In this document: one piece after another, positions 24,686 through 34,816 of the stretch
Position numbering within the stretch: the stretch's first letter is position 1
Layout of the letters: each line of letters begins with the position of its first letter
DNA from: Desulfobacterales bacterium
Lineage (GTDB): Bacteria; Desulfobacterota; Desulfobacteria; Desulfobacterales; JALSRD01
Direction of reading: 5' to 3'
Length of the DNA: 64,000 nucleotides
NCBI GenBank assembly: GCA_026984935.1
Contig: JALSRD010000100.1
Span: forward strand, 1 to 64,000
Position numbers and translations under genes: made by a program
Notes under the pieces: generated by a model
What the model was told of the DNA's origin: nothing
The model's input: only the letters and a program-made list of their open reading frames with translations
Databases searched by the model: none

Positions 24686-26188
24686 ATGGAAACGCAAAAC
24701 AAAAGTCTGTATGCGCGGCGCAAGGAGAAAATCCGTGCGCTGAAAGAGAGCGGCATTCGGCTTTTTCCCAACGATTTCAAAGTTTCACATACGGTTTCAG
24801 ATATTCGTCAGATTTTGTCCGCACTGCCGGAAGACTGCAGCCAGCATAACATTGTGGTTCGTGTTGCCGGCCGCATAATGGCCATCAACCGTTTCGGCAA
24901 AAGTGCTTTTTTGCGCTTCCGTGACCGCAGCGGCCAGTTTCAGGCCTATGTGCGCCGGGACCGCGTGGGTGAAAAAGGTTACGATCTGTTCAAACAGCTG
25001 GACGTCGGTGACTTTGTCGGACTGAGCGGCAGCCTGTTTAAAACGCGCACAGGCGAGTGGACGCTGCTGACCGATGCGCTGGAGCTGCAGTGCAAGGCCC
25101 TGCGTCCGCTGCCGGAAAAATTTCATGGCCTTAAGGACCCTGAAAAGCGTTACCGGCAGCGTTACCTGGACCTGATCATGAATCCCCATGTGCGCGCGAT
25201 CTTCATTGCGCGCAGCCGGATTATCGAAAGTATTCGGCGGTTTTTCCTCGGGCGCGATTTTCTGGAGGTCGAAACACCCATGATGCAGACACTGCCCGGG
25301 GGTGCCGAAGCCACGCCTTTTGTCACGCACCACAATGCCTTGGGGATTGATCTCTACCTGCGCATCGCCCCCGAACTGTATTTGAAACGTCTGGTGGTGG
25401 GCGGCTTCGAAAGGGTCTTCGAGATAAACCGCAATTTTCGCAACGAGGGCGTTTCGACCCGCCACAACCCCGAGTTCACCATGCTGGAATTCTACCAAAC
25501 TTACAGCACCTATGAAGATCTGATGGATCTGACCGAAACCCTGGTCAGCCAGGTGGCCCGCACGGCCACCGGTTCAGCGTCGATCAACTATCAGGGCCAT
25601 GCAATCGATCTGGGCAAGCCCTGGCGGCGGTTGGGGCTCCTGGAGGCCCTGGAGACCATTGGTGGTGTGGCTGCGCCCCTGCTGAAAGATCCTCCCGGTT
25701 TGCTGGACTTTGCCGCCCGGCGGGGCATCCATGTGGCCAAGTCCCGCCGGCACGGCAAGATCATCACCAAGCTGTTCGATGTGCTGGTGGAGCCCAAGCT
25801 GATCCAGCCGACATTTATCACCGGATACCCTGTCGAGGTGTCCCCGCTTTCACGCCGCAACGAACGCGACCCCGATCTGACGGATCGTTTTGAGCTGTTT
25901 ATCGCCGGGCATGAAATTGCCAACGGATTTTCGGAGTTGAACGACCCCGAAGACCAACGCAGGCGTTTCGAGCAGCAGGTGGCGGACCAATCAGCCGGTG
26001 ACGAAGAGACCCATTGCATGGACACCGATTACATCGAAGCGCTGGAGTACGGCATGCCGCCGACTGCCGGAGAAGGGCTGGGGATTGACCGACTGGTCAT
26101 GCTGTTGACCGATTCAGCGTCTATTCGTGAAGTCATTCTGTTTCCGCACTTGAAGCCGGCTGCCGCGGCGGATAGCGGCGGGGCCTGA
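24686..26188 (+). CDS. lysS: lysyl-tRNA synthetase, class II
   Basis: The 500-residue enzyme has an N-terminal OB-fold anticodon domain (VVRVAGRIMAINRFGKSAFLRF) and a class II catalytic core. The core has KRYRQRYLDLI, motif 2 (FRNEGVSTRHNPEFTMLEFY) and motif 3 (GLGIDRLVMLLTD). It charges tRNA-Lys. The ATG at 24686 (METQNKSLYARRKEK) fits the family start better than the track start at 24620. It leads the outer-membrane block and ends 29 bases before lolC; in this group of organisms lysS beside lolCD is a plausible conserved pairing. Confidence 0.95.
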   Translation: METQNKSLYARRKEKIRALKESGIRLFPNDFKVSHTVSDIRQILSALPEDCSQHNIVVRVAGRIMAINRFGKSAFLRFRDRSGQFQAYVRRDRVGEKGYDLFKQLDVGDFVGLSGSLFKTRTGEWTLLTDALELQCKALRPLPEKFHGLKDPEKRYRQRYLDLIMNPHVRAIFIARSRIIESIRRFFLGRDFLEVETPMMQTLPGGAEATPFVTHHNALGIDLYLRIAPELYLKRLVVGGFERVFEINRNFRNEGVSTRHNPEFTMLEFYQTYSTYEDLMDLTETLVSQVARTATGSASINYQGHAIDLGKPWRRLGLLEALETIGGVAAPLLKDPPGLLDFAARRGIHVAKSRRHGKIITKLFDVLVEPKLIQPTFITGYPVEVSPLSRRNERDPDLTDRFELFIAGHEIANGFSELNDPEDQRRRFEQQVADQSAGDEETHCMDTDYIEALEYGMPPTAGEGLGIDRLVMLLTDSASIREVILFPHLKPAAAADSGGA

Positions 26189-26217
26189 ATTGAAGTCTTT
26201 TGTGGGGTCATCACCCG

Positions 26218-27453
26218 ATGTCGTTTGAATGGTTTGTCGGTGCCCGTTACCTGCGTGCCAAACAGCGGCAGGCGTTTATTTCGCTGATCACGCTGCTCTC
26301 GGTCGCCGGCGTCACCGTCGGCGTGATGGCGCTGATTGTCGTGATTGCGGTGATGTCGGGGGCCGTTTCTGAATTGAAGTCGCGCATTCTGGGGGTCGAA
26401 GCGCATATCGTGGTCATGCGCCACGGCGGCCCGCTGACGGATTACGCGCCGGTCATCGAGCACATCAAACAGGTAAAAGGCGTCCGCAGCGCAGCTCCCT
26501 TTGTTTACTCTCAGACCATGGTGCGGTCACGTTTTGGTGTGGCCGGGGCGGTGGTGCGCGGAGTCGATCCGAATGCGGCAGTGGAATCCGTGCCGGGCCT
26601 TACACCGAGCGTGATGCGGCGCGAACTGGCGCCGTCCGTGGCCGGCAACGGCAGCACACCGGAGCCCGGAGCGATTCTGGGGAACGAACTGGCTGCCACG
26701 CTGCGGGTAACGGCGGGTGACTACATATACCTGCTGTCGCCGCGCGGCATGATTACGCCCATGGGACATCTGCCGGCCATGCGGCGGTTCAGGGTCGCCG
26801 GACTGTTTACCTCCGGCATGTACGCCTATGACAGCGGTTTTGTCTTTGTGCGCCTGGCCGATGCCCAGAAGCTGATGCGCCTGGGGCGTGCGGTCAGCGG
26901 CATCGAGGTGCGTGTCGATGACGTTTACAAGGCCGCTAAAATCGCCGGCAGGATCGTCAAGCGCCTGGGGTTCCCCTATTGGGCCCGGGACTGGATGCGG
27001 CTGAACCAGAACCTGTTTTCGGCCTTAAAGCTTGAAAAAATCGCCATGTTCGTTATCCTGACGCTGATTGTCCTGGTGGCGGCCTTCAACATTGCCAGCA
27101 CACTGATCATGACGGTCATGTCGAAAACGCGCGACATTGCCATTTTAAAGGCCATGGGGGCGACCAACCGCAGTATACGGCGGATTTTCGTGCTCAAGGG
27201 ACTGGTCATCGGCGCTGTGGGCGCCTTTTTGGGAGGGGCGGGCGGGATTGTGGTATGCCTGCTTCTCAAACGCTACAAGTTCATCAAGCTGCCGGGGGAT
27301 GTCTATTATTTTACCAGCCTGCCGGTTAAGCTGGAGCTGACCGATGTGCTGCTGATTGCCGCTGCAACGATGCTGATCTGTTTTCTGGCCACGCTGTACC
27401 CGGCCAGCCAGGCGGCCCGCTGCGAACCGGTCGAGGCCCTGCGCCATGGCTGA
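26218..27453 (+). CDS. lolC: lipoprotein-releasing system permease LolC/LolE
   Basis: The 411-residue inner-membrane protein has one N-terminal transmembrane helix ([20 protein letters not shown]), a large MacB-like periplasmic domain, and three C-terminal helices of the FtsX permease fold with the conserved [13 protein letters not shown] coupling segment. With LolD it extracts outer-membrane lipoproteins and hands them to LolA. Only one permease gene is present, so the complex is probably a homodimer (LolF-like type) rather than LolCE. The ATG at 26218 ([13 protein letters not shown]) is preferred. It overlaps lolD by 8 bases. Confidence 0.93.
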   Translation: MSFEWFVGARYLRAKQRQAFISLITLLSVAGVTVGVMALIVVIAVMSGAVSELKSRILGVEAHIVVMRHGGPLTDYAPVIEHIKQVKGVRSAAPFVYSQTMVRSRFGVAGAVVRGVDPNAAVESVPGLTPSVMRRELAPSVAGNGSTPEPGAILGNELAATLRVTAGDYIYLLSPRGMITPMGHLPAMRRFRVAGLFTSGMYAYDSGFVFVRLADAQKLMRLGRAVSGIEVRVDDVYKAAKIAGRIVKRLGFPYWARDWMRLNQNLFSALKLEKIAMFVILTLIVLVAAFNIASTLIMTVMSKTRDIAILKAMGATNRSIRRIFVLKGLVIGAVGAFLGGAGGIVVCLLLKRYKFIKLPGDVYYFTSLPVKLELTDVLLIAAATMLICFLATLYPASQAARCEPVEALRHG

Positions 27454-28174
27454 AGCCACGGCCGTGCAGGCTTCCAAAGCCGCCGCCGGCGTCGACGGGC
27501 AGTTGATTCAGGCCCGCGGGATCTGCAGGCATTTCGAAAGCAACGGGCTGCGCATCGAGGTTTTAAGGGGGGTCGATCTCGACGTCCAGGCCGGACAGAC
27601 TGTGGCCATTGTCGGTGCTTCGGGCATCGGCAAGTCGACTTTGCTGCACATTCTTGGGACGCTCGACCGCCCCGACAGCGGCCGATTGCTTTTTTACGGG
27701 AAAGACGTTTTCCAATTCGATGCCGCCAGGCTGGCGGCTTTCCGCAATCAATCGATCGGGTTTGTTTTTCAGTTTCATCACCTGCTGCCGGAGTTCAACA
27801 CGCTGGAAAACGTTATGATGCCGGCGCTGATCAAGGGCGTCAGCCGTCAGCATGCCAGAAGAACCGCCCGGGGGATTTTAGCCCGTATGGGACTCGAAGA
27901 CCGGCTGTCTGTGCGGGTGGGCAAACTTTCGGGGGGGGAGCAGCAGCGTGTGGCGCTGGCCCGCGCGCTGGTGCTCAAACCGACGCTCCTGCTGGCCGAC
28001 GAGCCCACGGGCAATCTCGATCGTAAGAACAGCGACCAGATTCACAGCCTTTTGCTTGAACTGAATCGTGAATCCGGCACGACGCTGGTGGTGGTGACCC
28101 ACAACCTCGCGTTGGCGGCCCGCATGTCGCGCCGGCTCACAATTGTTGATGGACGCCTTGTCGAAAAAAGCTGA
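27446..28174 (+). CDS. lolD: lipoprotein-releasing system ATP-binding protein LolD
   Basis: The 242-residue ABC ATPase has Walker [10 protein letters not shown], the Q-loop region [11 protein letters not shown], signature LSGGEQQR, Walker [12 protein letters not shown] and the switch His in [15 protein letters not shown] is the characteristic LolD block. It energises lipoprotein release at the inner membrane and overlaps the permease gene. Confidence 0.96.
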   Translation: MAEATAVQASKAAAGVDGQLIQARGICRHFESNGLRIEVLRGVDLDVQAGQTVAIVGASGIGKSTLLHILGTLDRPDSGRLLFYGKDVFQFDAARLAAFRNQSIGFVFQFHHLLPEFNTLENVMMPALIKGVSRQHARRTARGILARMGLEDRLSVRVGKLSGGEQQRVALARALVLKPTLLLADEPTGNLDRKNSDQIHSLLLELNRESGTTLVVVTHNLALAARMSRRLTIVDGRLVEKS

Positions 28175-28183
28175 GGGATTTTG

Positions 28184-30817
28184 ATGGGAAACTGTGCGAG
28201 ACTATTGCTGGTGACGGCGCTTTTGGCAGGTAGTGTGCAAACCGTAACTGCAGCGAGGGTCCGCGTGCTGGTCTTGCCATTCCAGATATATGCCGCCCAG
28301 GATCTTTCCTACCTGGGAGCGAAAATCTCCAGTGTGCTGACCAAGAACCTGCAGTCCAACGGCGCCCAAACCGTTGCTTACCCGGGCAGTGCCGATGATG
28401 CGCGCCGCCTGGTGGCGGCCGGCCCGGAAAAAATTCGCCGGACCGCCGGTGAATTAAGGGCCGGGTTTGTGATCTGGGGGAGCCTCACGCGCATCGGCCG
28501 GCACTACAGCCTGGATGCAAAATTGATCAAAACTTTTGGCGACCGGCCGCCCGAGAAATTTTTCCTCGAAGGCCGGGGCATGGAAAACCTGGCGGCCAGT
28601 GTCGAGCGTCTGGCCCAGCGCATGGCCCTGAAGCTCTTCAAACGCGAGAAGGTCCTGGAGGTGCGCGTGGCCGGCAATGTGCGCATCGAGGCCGATGCCA
28701 TCAGACGCGTGCTGAAAACCAAGCCCGGCTCCGTTTATCTGCCGAAAACGCTTTCCGATGACCTGAAAGCGGTTTACGCCATGGGTTATTTTGACGACGT
28801 GCGGATCGAGTCTCTGAAAAAGCCCGGTGGTGAAATCGTCATCTTCCATGTCAAAGAAAAGCCGACCATCCGGCAGATTCGATTCAAAGGGAATACGATT
28901 TTTGACAACTCCGAACTCCTCGACGGCCTGGACATCAAAACCGGCTCGATTCTGAACTCGTACAAGGTCAAGAGCAACGTGGAACAGATCGAGAGCATGT
29001 ACAAGGAGAAAAACTACCATAACGTCCATGTAACCTACAAAGTCATTGCGAAAAGCCACAACCAGGCCGACCTGGAGTTCGACATTCAGGAAGGCCACAA
29101 GATCCGTATCAAGGAGATCCGTTTCGAGGGCAATCAGTCGTTTAGCGCCAAAAAGCTCAAAGGCCTGATGAAGACGTCGGAAAAGGGCATCCTGTCATGG
29201 TTCACTTCATCCGGTGACCTGAAGATGGCCGACCTGAACCAGGACATCATCCAGCTGGCCGCTTTTTACCACAACCACGGTTTTATCGACGCGCGTGTGG
29301 CCGATCCGGTCGTTACTTACAAGGGCAAGTGGATCTATATCACCATCAAAATAGAAGAAGGGGCCCGCTACAAAGTCGGCAAGGTCGATGTCTCCGGTGA
29401 CCTGATCCGCCCCAAGCCGGAGCTGATGGCCAGACTCAAGATCACCAAGCAGCCGTTTTTCAGCCGCCAGGTGCTGCGCAACGACGTGCTGGCACTCACG
29501 GATCTATACTCGGACGCCGGCTACGCCTATGCCGAAATCGCGCCGCACATCGTGCGGGACAAAAAGAAACTGGTGGTCAATATCAACTATAATATACGCA
29601 AGGGCAAGCTGGTCTACTTTGAAAAGATCATCATCGGCGGCAACACCAAAACCCGCGACAAGGTCATCCGCCGGCAGCTCAGGATCTACGAGCAGGAGCT
29701 GTACAGCGGGAAGCGGTTGAAGCGCGGTATCCGCAATCTGTACCGCCTCAACTACTTTGAAGACGTCAAGGTGGATACCAAAAGAGGCAGCGCCCCCGAC
29801 AAGATGATCGTCAAAATCGACGTCAAGGAAAAATCCACCGGCAGCTTCAGCGTGGGCGGCGGCTACAGCAGTGTCGAAAAGGTCTTTGCCACCGGTTCGA
29901 TCAGCCAGCGGAACCTGTTCGGGCGCGGCCAGATTCTGAGCCTGAGCGCCCAGCTGGGCGGCCGCACCAACAAGTTTACCTTAAGTTTCACCGAACCCTG
30001 GCTCTTTGATATTCCGCTGTCCGCGGGATTCGACGCTTTTCGTTGGGACACGGATTATGATTCCTACACCCGTGAGAGCACCGGCGGCGCCATCCGGGCC
30101 GGCTACCCGATTTACGATTACACGCGCCTGTCATTTCGCTACAAATTCGACAGCTCCAATGTAACCGACATCGATGCGGACGCCGCCGAATCCATCAAGG
30201 AGCTGGCCGGCACCAATGTGACCAGCAGCCTGACCGGGGTTCTGCGTTATGACAGCCGGGACCGGCCGTTTAACACCGGCCGTGGGCAAAACCATACCCT
30301 GACGCTGGAATACGCCGGCCTGGGCGGCGACATCGGGTATGTCAAAAGTATCGCTGAACTCGGTTTTTATATACCGCTGCCCTGGTCGACCACCGGCTTC
30401 CTGCATGCCGAGGGCGGCTACGTGACGGAAAACAGCAGTGGGTTTCTGCCCGATTACGAGCGCTTTTATCTGGGCGGGATCAACTCCATGCGCGGCTTTG
30501 ACTTCCGGGATATCAGCGATTTTGACGAGAACGGCGCGAAAATCGGCGGCACGTCTTACGTCCAGTTCAACGTTGAATACCGTATTCCGCTGCTGAAAAA
30601 ACAAGGGATCGTGGGCGTCATCTTTTTCGACGCCGGCAACGTCTACGGCCAATCGCGCAGCTTCGACATCACGGACTTGCGGGAAAGCGTGGGCTACGGC
30701 TTTCGCTGGTACTCTCCCATGGGCCCCATCCGCCTGGAAAACGCCTACATCATCGATCCCCGAGGGGACGAGTCCACCAGCGGCAGATGGGAGTTTGCCA
30801 TGGGGGCGGCATTTTAA
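28184..30817 (+). CDS. bamA: outer membrane protein assembly factor BamA, with an extra N-terminal domain
   Basis: BamA folds beta-barrels into the outer membrane. The 877-residue protein has a Sec signal peptide (cleavage near VTA-AR), then about 130 residues that resemble the TolB/FlgT-like N-terminal fold (VRVLVLPFQIYAAQDL, VIWGSLTRIG). Five POTRA repeats follow from about residue 157, and then a 16-strand-type barrel with NLFGRGQ and the loop-6 motif MRGFDFRDI. The chain ends in Phe (MGAAF), as barrels do. The ATG at 28184 with gaggg upstream is preferred over the TTG one codon earlier. It is 9 bases after lolD and is followed by skp. Confidence 0.96.
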   Translation: MGNCARLLLVTALLAGSVQTVTAARVRVLVLPFQIYAAQDLSYLGAKISSVLTKNLQSNGAQTVAYPGSADDARRLVAAGPEKIRRTAGELRAGFVIWGSLTRIGRHYSLDAKLIKTFGDRPPEKFFLEGRGMENLAASVERLAQRMALKLFKREKVLEVRVAGNVRIEADAIRRVLKTKPGSVYLPKTLSDDLKAVYAMGYFDDVRIESLKKPGGEIVIFHVKEKPTIRQIRFKGNTIFDNSELLDGLDIKTGSILNSYKVKSNVEQIESMYKEKNYHNVHVTYKVIAKSHNQADLEFDIQEGHKIRIKEIRFEGNQSFSAKKLKGLMKTSEKGILSWFTSSGDLKMADLNQDIIQLAAFYHNHGFIDARVADPVVTYKGKWIYITIKIEEGARYKVGKVDVSGDLIRPKPELMARLKITKQPFFSRQVLRNDVLALTDLYSDAGYAYAEIAPHIVRDKKKLVVNINYNIRKGKLVYFEKIIIGGNTKTRDKVIRRQLRIYEQELYSGKRLKRGIRNLYRLNYFEDVKVDTKRGSAPDKMIVKIDVKEKSTGSFSVGGGYSSVEKVFATGSISQRNLFGRGQILSLSAQLGGRTNKFTLSFTEPWLFDIPLSAGFDAFRWDTDYDSYTRESTGGAIRAGYPIYDYTRLSFRYKFDSSNVTDIDADAAESIKELAGTNVTSSLTGVLRYDSRDRPFNTGRGQNHTLTLEYAGLGGDIGYVKSIAELGFYIPLPWSTTGFLHAEGGYVTENSSGFLPDYERFYLGGINSMRGFDFRDISDFDENGAKIGGTSYVQFNVEYRIPLLKKQGIVGVIFFDAGNVYGQSRSFDITDLRESVGYGFRWYSPMGPIRLENAYIIDPRGDESTSGRWEFAMGAAF

Positions 30818-30898
30818 TTTCGCACGGCGGCTGTCGCTGCCGGGCTGCCGCCGCAGAAAAGAACGGGAAAAATGTTAAAAGTATAGAGGGGAGTTGAT

Positions 30899-31468
30899 AT
30901 GAAAGGCATGCGAATATTGGGCCTGGCGGGAGTACTTTTGTTCCTTACGATCCAGGCGGCGGTTGCAGCCGATGTCGCCAAGATCGGTGTTGTCAATACG
31001 CAAAAGGTGCTGATGAACTCCGATGCCGGTAAGGCCATTCAAAACCAGATCAACCAGACCGGCCAGAAAATGGAGGCGGACCTCAAGCGCAAAGGCAAGG
31101 AGATCGAAGATCTGAAAGCCCGGCTGCAGCGTGAAGCCATGGTGCTGAGCAAGGAGGTGCGCGATGAGCGGGAAAGGGATATCCGTATCAAGATAAACGA
31201 CCTGAAATCCTCCCAGCTGAAACATCGCCGCAGCCTGCAGCTTCTGGAAAAGCGTCTTCTGAGCCGCATGAAAAAACAGATCCAGGATGTCGCCGCCAAG
31301 CTTGGCAAGAAAGGCGGTTATCTGCTGATTATCGACAGGGCGGGGGTCATCTATGCTCCCGCGGCCCTGGATATTACCGACCGACTGATCCGGCAGTTCA
31401 ATGCCGACTATGCCAAGATGCACAAGAAAGCGGCAACGGCAGCCCCAAAGACAAAGAAGAAAAAGTAA
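30899..31468 (+). CDS. skp: periplasmic chaperone OmpH/Skp
   Basis: The 189-residue secreted protein has a signal peptide ending AAVAAD, the OmpH start motif KIGVVNTQKVLMNS, a long charged coiled-coil arm (about 50-130) that in Skp forms the client-holding tentacles, and a Lys-rich tail. It escorts unfolded outer-membrane proteins to BamA, which is encoded directly upstream. The ATG follows ggggag. Confidence 0.92.
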   Translation: MKGMRILGLAGVLLFLTIQAAVAADVAKIGVVNTQKVLMNSDAGKAIQNQINQTGQKMEADLKRKGKEIEDLKARLQREAMVLSKEVRDERERDIRIKINDLKSSQLKHRRSLQLLEKRLLSRMKKQIQDVAAKLGKKGGYLLIIDRAGVIYAPAALDITDRLIRQFNADYAKMHKKAATAAPKTKKKK

Positions 31469-31502
31469 GCCGCCCGGCGGCATACCAGACAGGGAAAAGC
31501 AG

Positions 31503-32531
31503 ATGGAAATGACACTGGCTGAAATCGCCGGCATGTTGAACGGTGAACTGTGCGGCGACGGCACGCAGATGATCCGGGGGGCCGCTCCCTTTGAAAACGC
31601 CGCCGCCGACGAGATCACTTTCGCTTCCGGTATCCGTTTTTTAAAGCACATTGCCAAGACGCAGGCAGCTGCCGTCATTATTCCCCGCAAGGCCGAGGCC
31701 ACGGGTAAAAACCTGGTCCGGGTTGATAATCCCCAGTTGGCGTTCATTCGTGTACTCGAGCGCTTTCTGCCGGCGCAGTCCCAGCCGACGGGTGTCAGCC
31801 CGGCGGCCAGCATTGCGGAAACCGCGATGCTGGGCGAGGATGTTTTCGTGGGCCCGCATGCGGTTGTCGGCCCCCATACACGCCTGGGCAACCGGGTCCG
31901 AATTGCGGCCGGAACGGTGATCGGGGCGCATGTGCAAATAGGGGACGACGTGGAGGTGCACCCCAATGTCACCATCCTGGACCGTACGCGTATCGGCAAC
32001 CGGGTGCGCATCCAGGCCGGGACGGTGATCGGCAGTGACGGTTTTGGCTATGTGCCGGACGGTGAGCACTGGCATCGCATTCCCCACCTGGGAATTGTGC
32101 AGATCGATGATGATGTGGAGATCGGTGCCGGCAACACCATCGATCGTGCAACTTTCGGCCGTACCTGGCTGCAGCACGGTGTCCGGACCGACAACCTGGT
32201 GCATATCGCCCACAACGTCACCATTGGTCCGCATTCGGTGCTGGCGGGGCAGGTCGGCGTTGCCGGCAGCGTGACCATCGGGCGTCATGCCATTCTGGCA
32301 GGACAGGTCGGCGTTTCACAGCACCTGGAACTTGGCGATCATGTAACGGTGGGACCCCAGGCCGGCATTGCGCAGTCCGTCGCCGATGGCCAGACCGTAT
32401 CCGGAACTCCTGAAATGCCGCACCGCCTGTGGCTGAAAGTACAGCGCATCATTCCCCGTCTGCCGGAACTCAAACGCCGAATCGGTATGCTTGAAAAACG
32501 CCTGCAGCGCCTGGAACAGACAGAGCGTTGA
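31503..32531 (+). CDS. lpxD: UDP-3-O-acylglucosamine N-acyltransferase
   Basis: This is the third-step enzyme of lipid A synthesis, adding the N-linked acyl chain. The 342-residue product has the small uridine-binding N-terminal domain, a left-handed beta-helix of hexapeptide repeats (VGPHAVVGPHTRLG, IGSDGFGYVPDG), the catalytic His region LVHIAHNV, and a C-terminal helix (LKRRIGMLEKRLQRLEQ). The ATG at 31503 (MEMTLAEIAG) is preceded by aggga; the track start lies inside skp. Confidence 0.95.
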   Translation: MEMTLAEIAGMLNGELCGDGTQMIRGAAPFENAAADEITFASGIRFLKHIAKTQAAAVIIPRKAEATGKNLVRVDNPQLAFIRVLERFLPAQSQPTGVSPAASIAETAMLGEDVFVGPHAVVGPHTRLGNRVRIAAGTVIGAHVQIGDDVEVHPNVTILDRTRIGNRVRIQAGTVIGSDGFGYVPDGEHWHRIPHLGIVQIDDDVEIGAGNTIDRATFGRTWLQHGVRTDNLVHIAHNVTIGPHSVLAGQVGVAGSVTIGRHAILAGQVGVSQHLELGDHVTVGPQAGIAQSVADGQTVSGTPEMPHRLWLKVQRIIPRLPELKRRIGMLEKRLQRLEQTER

Positions 32532-32610
32532 GGGCTTTTTACGCGACCAATCCGCGCCTTCACCGCTTCTCCACGCGTCACTGGTTTGGCGGAGGATGGG
32601 AAACAGGTGT

Positions 32611-32636
32611 GCCCGCCGCGGGCGCGGCGGGCTTTT
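32611..32636 (+). terminator. hairpin with T-run between lpxD and fabZ
   Basis: A 9-bp perfect stem (gcccgccgc and gcggcgggc) with a 4-base loop is followed by tttt. It looks like an intrinsic terminator or attenuator inside the block, 29 bases before the fabZ ATG. Confidence 0.6.
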
Positions 32637-32664
32637 CCCTTGTCGTTGCTGGAGTTGAAGAACA

Positions 32665-33099
32665 ATGAAACCACTGCTTGACATTCTGAAGATTCTGGAG
32701 TTGCTGCCCCATCGCTATCCTTTTATCATGGTGGACCGCGTTCTGGAAATCGTTCCCCACGAGCGGATCGTGGCGTTGAAAAACGTGTCCATGGACGAGC
32801 CTTTTTTCCAGGGGCACTTTCCGGGACAACCCATCATGCCGGGCGTATTGATCATGGAGGCGCTGGCCCAGGCGGGCGGCCTGCTGGTCGGCGCCTCGGA
32901 GGGGAAAAACGCGCCACCCAAAGCGGTTTACTTCATGGGGATGGACAAGGTTAAATTCCGCCATGCCGTGGTGCCCGGTGACCAGCTGCGGCTGGATGTC
33001 AAGATCCTCCGGGAACATTCCAAGGCGGTGAAAATGTATGGCATCGCCACGGTAGACGGAGCGGTTGCAGCAGAAGGGGAACTACTCGGCCGTTTTTAG
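32665..33099 (+). CDS. fabZ: 3-hydroxyacyl-ACP dehydratase FabZ
   Basis: The 144-residue hot-dog fold enzyme dehydrates 3-hydroxyacyl-ACP in fatty acid elongation. The catalytic His51 and Glu65 lie in [21 protein letters not shown]. The substrate is also used by LpxA and LpxD, so FabZ sits at the branch between phospholipid and lipid A synthesis, consistent with its place between lpxD and lpxA. Confidence 0.96.
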   Translation: MKPLLDILKILELLPHRYPFIMVDRVLEIVPHERIVALKNVSMDEPFFQGHFPGQPIMPGVLIMEALAQAGGLLVGASEGKNAPPKAVYFMGMDKVKFRHAVVPGDQLRLDVKILREHSKAVKMYGIATVDGAVAAEGELLGRF

Positions 33100-33178
33100 C
33101 GGTTGCCCATTTTTAAAAAACATGCCGGTGGCGGGGCTTTCCGGAAATCCCGGGCACCGGCTGTACAAGGAGGATTTT

Positions 33179-33949
33179 ATGATTCACAGCACGGCCGTGG
33201 TTGACCCGGGCGCACAGATCGCCGCGGATGTCAGTGTCGGCCCATTCGCCGTTATCGGCGCTGATGTTGAAATCGGTGCCGGTACCACCATCGGGCCCCA
33301 CGTCGTCATCGACCCTTTTGTGCGGATCGGTCCGCAATGCCAGATATTTCAGTTTGCATCCGTCGGTGGGCTGCCGCAGGCGGTCCGCTTCAAGGGCGAG
33401 AAGAGTTTTGTCAGTATCGGCCGCGGCACGGTGGTGCGGGAATTTGTGACCATCAACCGGGGAACCGAACATGGCGGGGGGATTACCGAGGTCGGTGAAG
33501 AAAACCTGCTGATGGCCTACTGCCATATCGCCCATGACTGCCACACCGGGCGCAATGTCATTCTGGCCAACAATACCACCCTGGCCGGGCACATCACCAT
33601 CGGCGATTTTGCCACCATCGGCGGGCTGACCGCCGTACACCAGTTTACGCGCATCGGCGAATACGCTTTTGTGGGCGGCACGTCGGGTGTGGCCAAGGAC
33701 ATCCCCCCGTATGTGCTGGCCTGGGGGAACCGGGCCCACCTCTACGGGCTCAACAGCGTGGGGCTCAAGCGGCACGGATTCAGCCAGCGCACGCTGAGTG
33801 CGCTGAAAAAAACTTACCGCATCGTCTTCCGTATCGGCTTGACCTTGAACGAAGCCATCGAGCGGGTGAAAGCCGAGGTGGAAAGGATTCCCGAGGTGGC
33901 GACTTTCATCGAATTTCTGGAAACCTCACGGCGCGGTTTGACGCGTTAA
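33179..33949 (+). CDS. lpxA: UDP-GlcNAc acyltransferase
   Basis: This is the first enzyme of lipid A synthesis. The 256-residue protein is a left-handed beta-helix built from hexapeptide repeats (VVDPGAQIAADVSVGPFAVIG), with the catalytic His in HIAHDCHTG and the family C-terminal helices (RTLSALKKTYRIVFR). The ATG at 33179 follows a perfect aaggagg. Whether it prefers UDP-GlcNAc or a 3-amino analogue cannot be told by eye; this matters because of the nearby oxidoreductase gene. Confidence 0.96.
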   Translation: MIHSTAVVDPGAQIAADVSVGPFAVIGADVEIGAGTTIGPHVVIDPFVRIGPQCQIFQFASVGGLPQAVRFKGEKSFVSIGRGTVVREFVTINRGTEHGGGITEVGEENLLMAYCHIAHDCHTGRNVILANNTTLAGHITIGDFATIGGLTAVHQFTRIGEYAFVGGTSGVAKDIPPYVLAWGNRAHLYGLNSVGLKRHGFSQRTLSALKKTYRIVFRIGLTLNEAIERVKAEVERIPEVATFIEFLETSRRGLTR

Positions 33950-33967
33950 GCGAAAGGGCAGGCAGGC

Positions 33968-34816
33968 ATGCCGGAACCTGTGGCTGAATCCGAAAAACGT
34001 GTGGGACTGATTGCCGGTGCCGGACAGTTCCCGCTGCTGTTTGCCAAAGCGGCCGCTGAAAAAGGCCTCGCGGTTTACGCCGTTGCCTATATCCAGGAGG
34101 CGGACGCGGTGCTGGCGGATTACGTCCGGGCCATTGAATGGCTGCACCTCGGCCAGCTGAAACGGCTGATCCGCTTTTTCCACCGACACGGCGTACAGTC
34201 GGCGGTTCTGATAGGCAGCATCCGAAAGACACGCGTTTTCAGCGATGTCAAGCCGGACGTCAAGGCCATCAGCCTGCTGGCCTCCCTGAAGCACATGCAC
34301 GATGACGGCATCCTGCGGACGTTTGCGCGCGCCCTGGAAAAAGAGGGCATCCGGGTGCTGCCGTCCACGATACTGCTGCCGGAGCTGCTGGCACCCGACG
34401 GATGCTGGACGCGTCGCAAACCGGGGCGCGCCGAAAGGGCCGACATCCGGCTGGGGTGGAAGCTGGCCAAGGCTCTGGGCCGTCTGGATATCGGCCAGTG
34501 TGTGGTTGTCGGCGGTGGAGCGGTCCTGGCTCTCGAGGCCATCGACGGTACCGACGCCACCATTTTGCGGGGCGGCAGGCTGGGGGACGGTAACGCGGTG
34601 GCCGTCAAAATCTGCAAGCCCAACCAGGACCGGCGTTTCGACATTCCGGCGGTCGGTGTGCGTACCGTTGAAAGCATGCAGACGGCCGGTGTGAAGGTGT
34701 TGGCCGTCGAGTCCGGGAAAACCGTCGTGTTCGACCGCCGGGCCATGGTGGCGCTGGCGGACAAATGCGGAATCGCCATCGTGGCGCTCGCCGAAGAAGA
34801 AAACAGTATCTCATGA
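33968..34816 (+). CDS. lpxI: UDP-2,3-diacylglucosamine pyrophosphatase LpxI
   Basis: The 282-residue protein belongs to the former DUF1009 family, which replaces LpxH in many alpha- and deltaproteobacteria and hydrolyses UDP-diacylglucosamine to lipid X. Family marks are GLIAGAGQFPLLFA, LIGSIRK, the GGGAVLALEAIDGTDATI block, and PNQDRRFDIPAVG with the catalytic-type Asp. It lies between lpxA and the oxidoreductase, which it overlaps by 4 bases. Confidence 0.94.
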   Translation: MPEPVAESEKRVGLIAGAGQFPLLFAKAAAEKGLAVYAVAYIQEADAVLADYVRAIEWLHLGQLKRLIRFFHRHGVQSAVLIGSIRKTRVFSDVKPDVKAISLLASLKHMHDDGILRTFARALEKEGIRVLPSTILLPELLAPDGCWTRRKPGRAERADIRLGWKLAKALGRLDIGQCVVVGGGAVLALEAIDGTDATILRGGRLGDGNAVAVKICKPNQDRRFDIPAVGVRTVESMQTAGVKVLAVESGKTVVFDRRAMVALADKCGIAIVALAEEENSIS

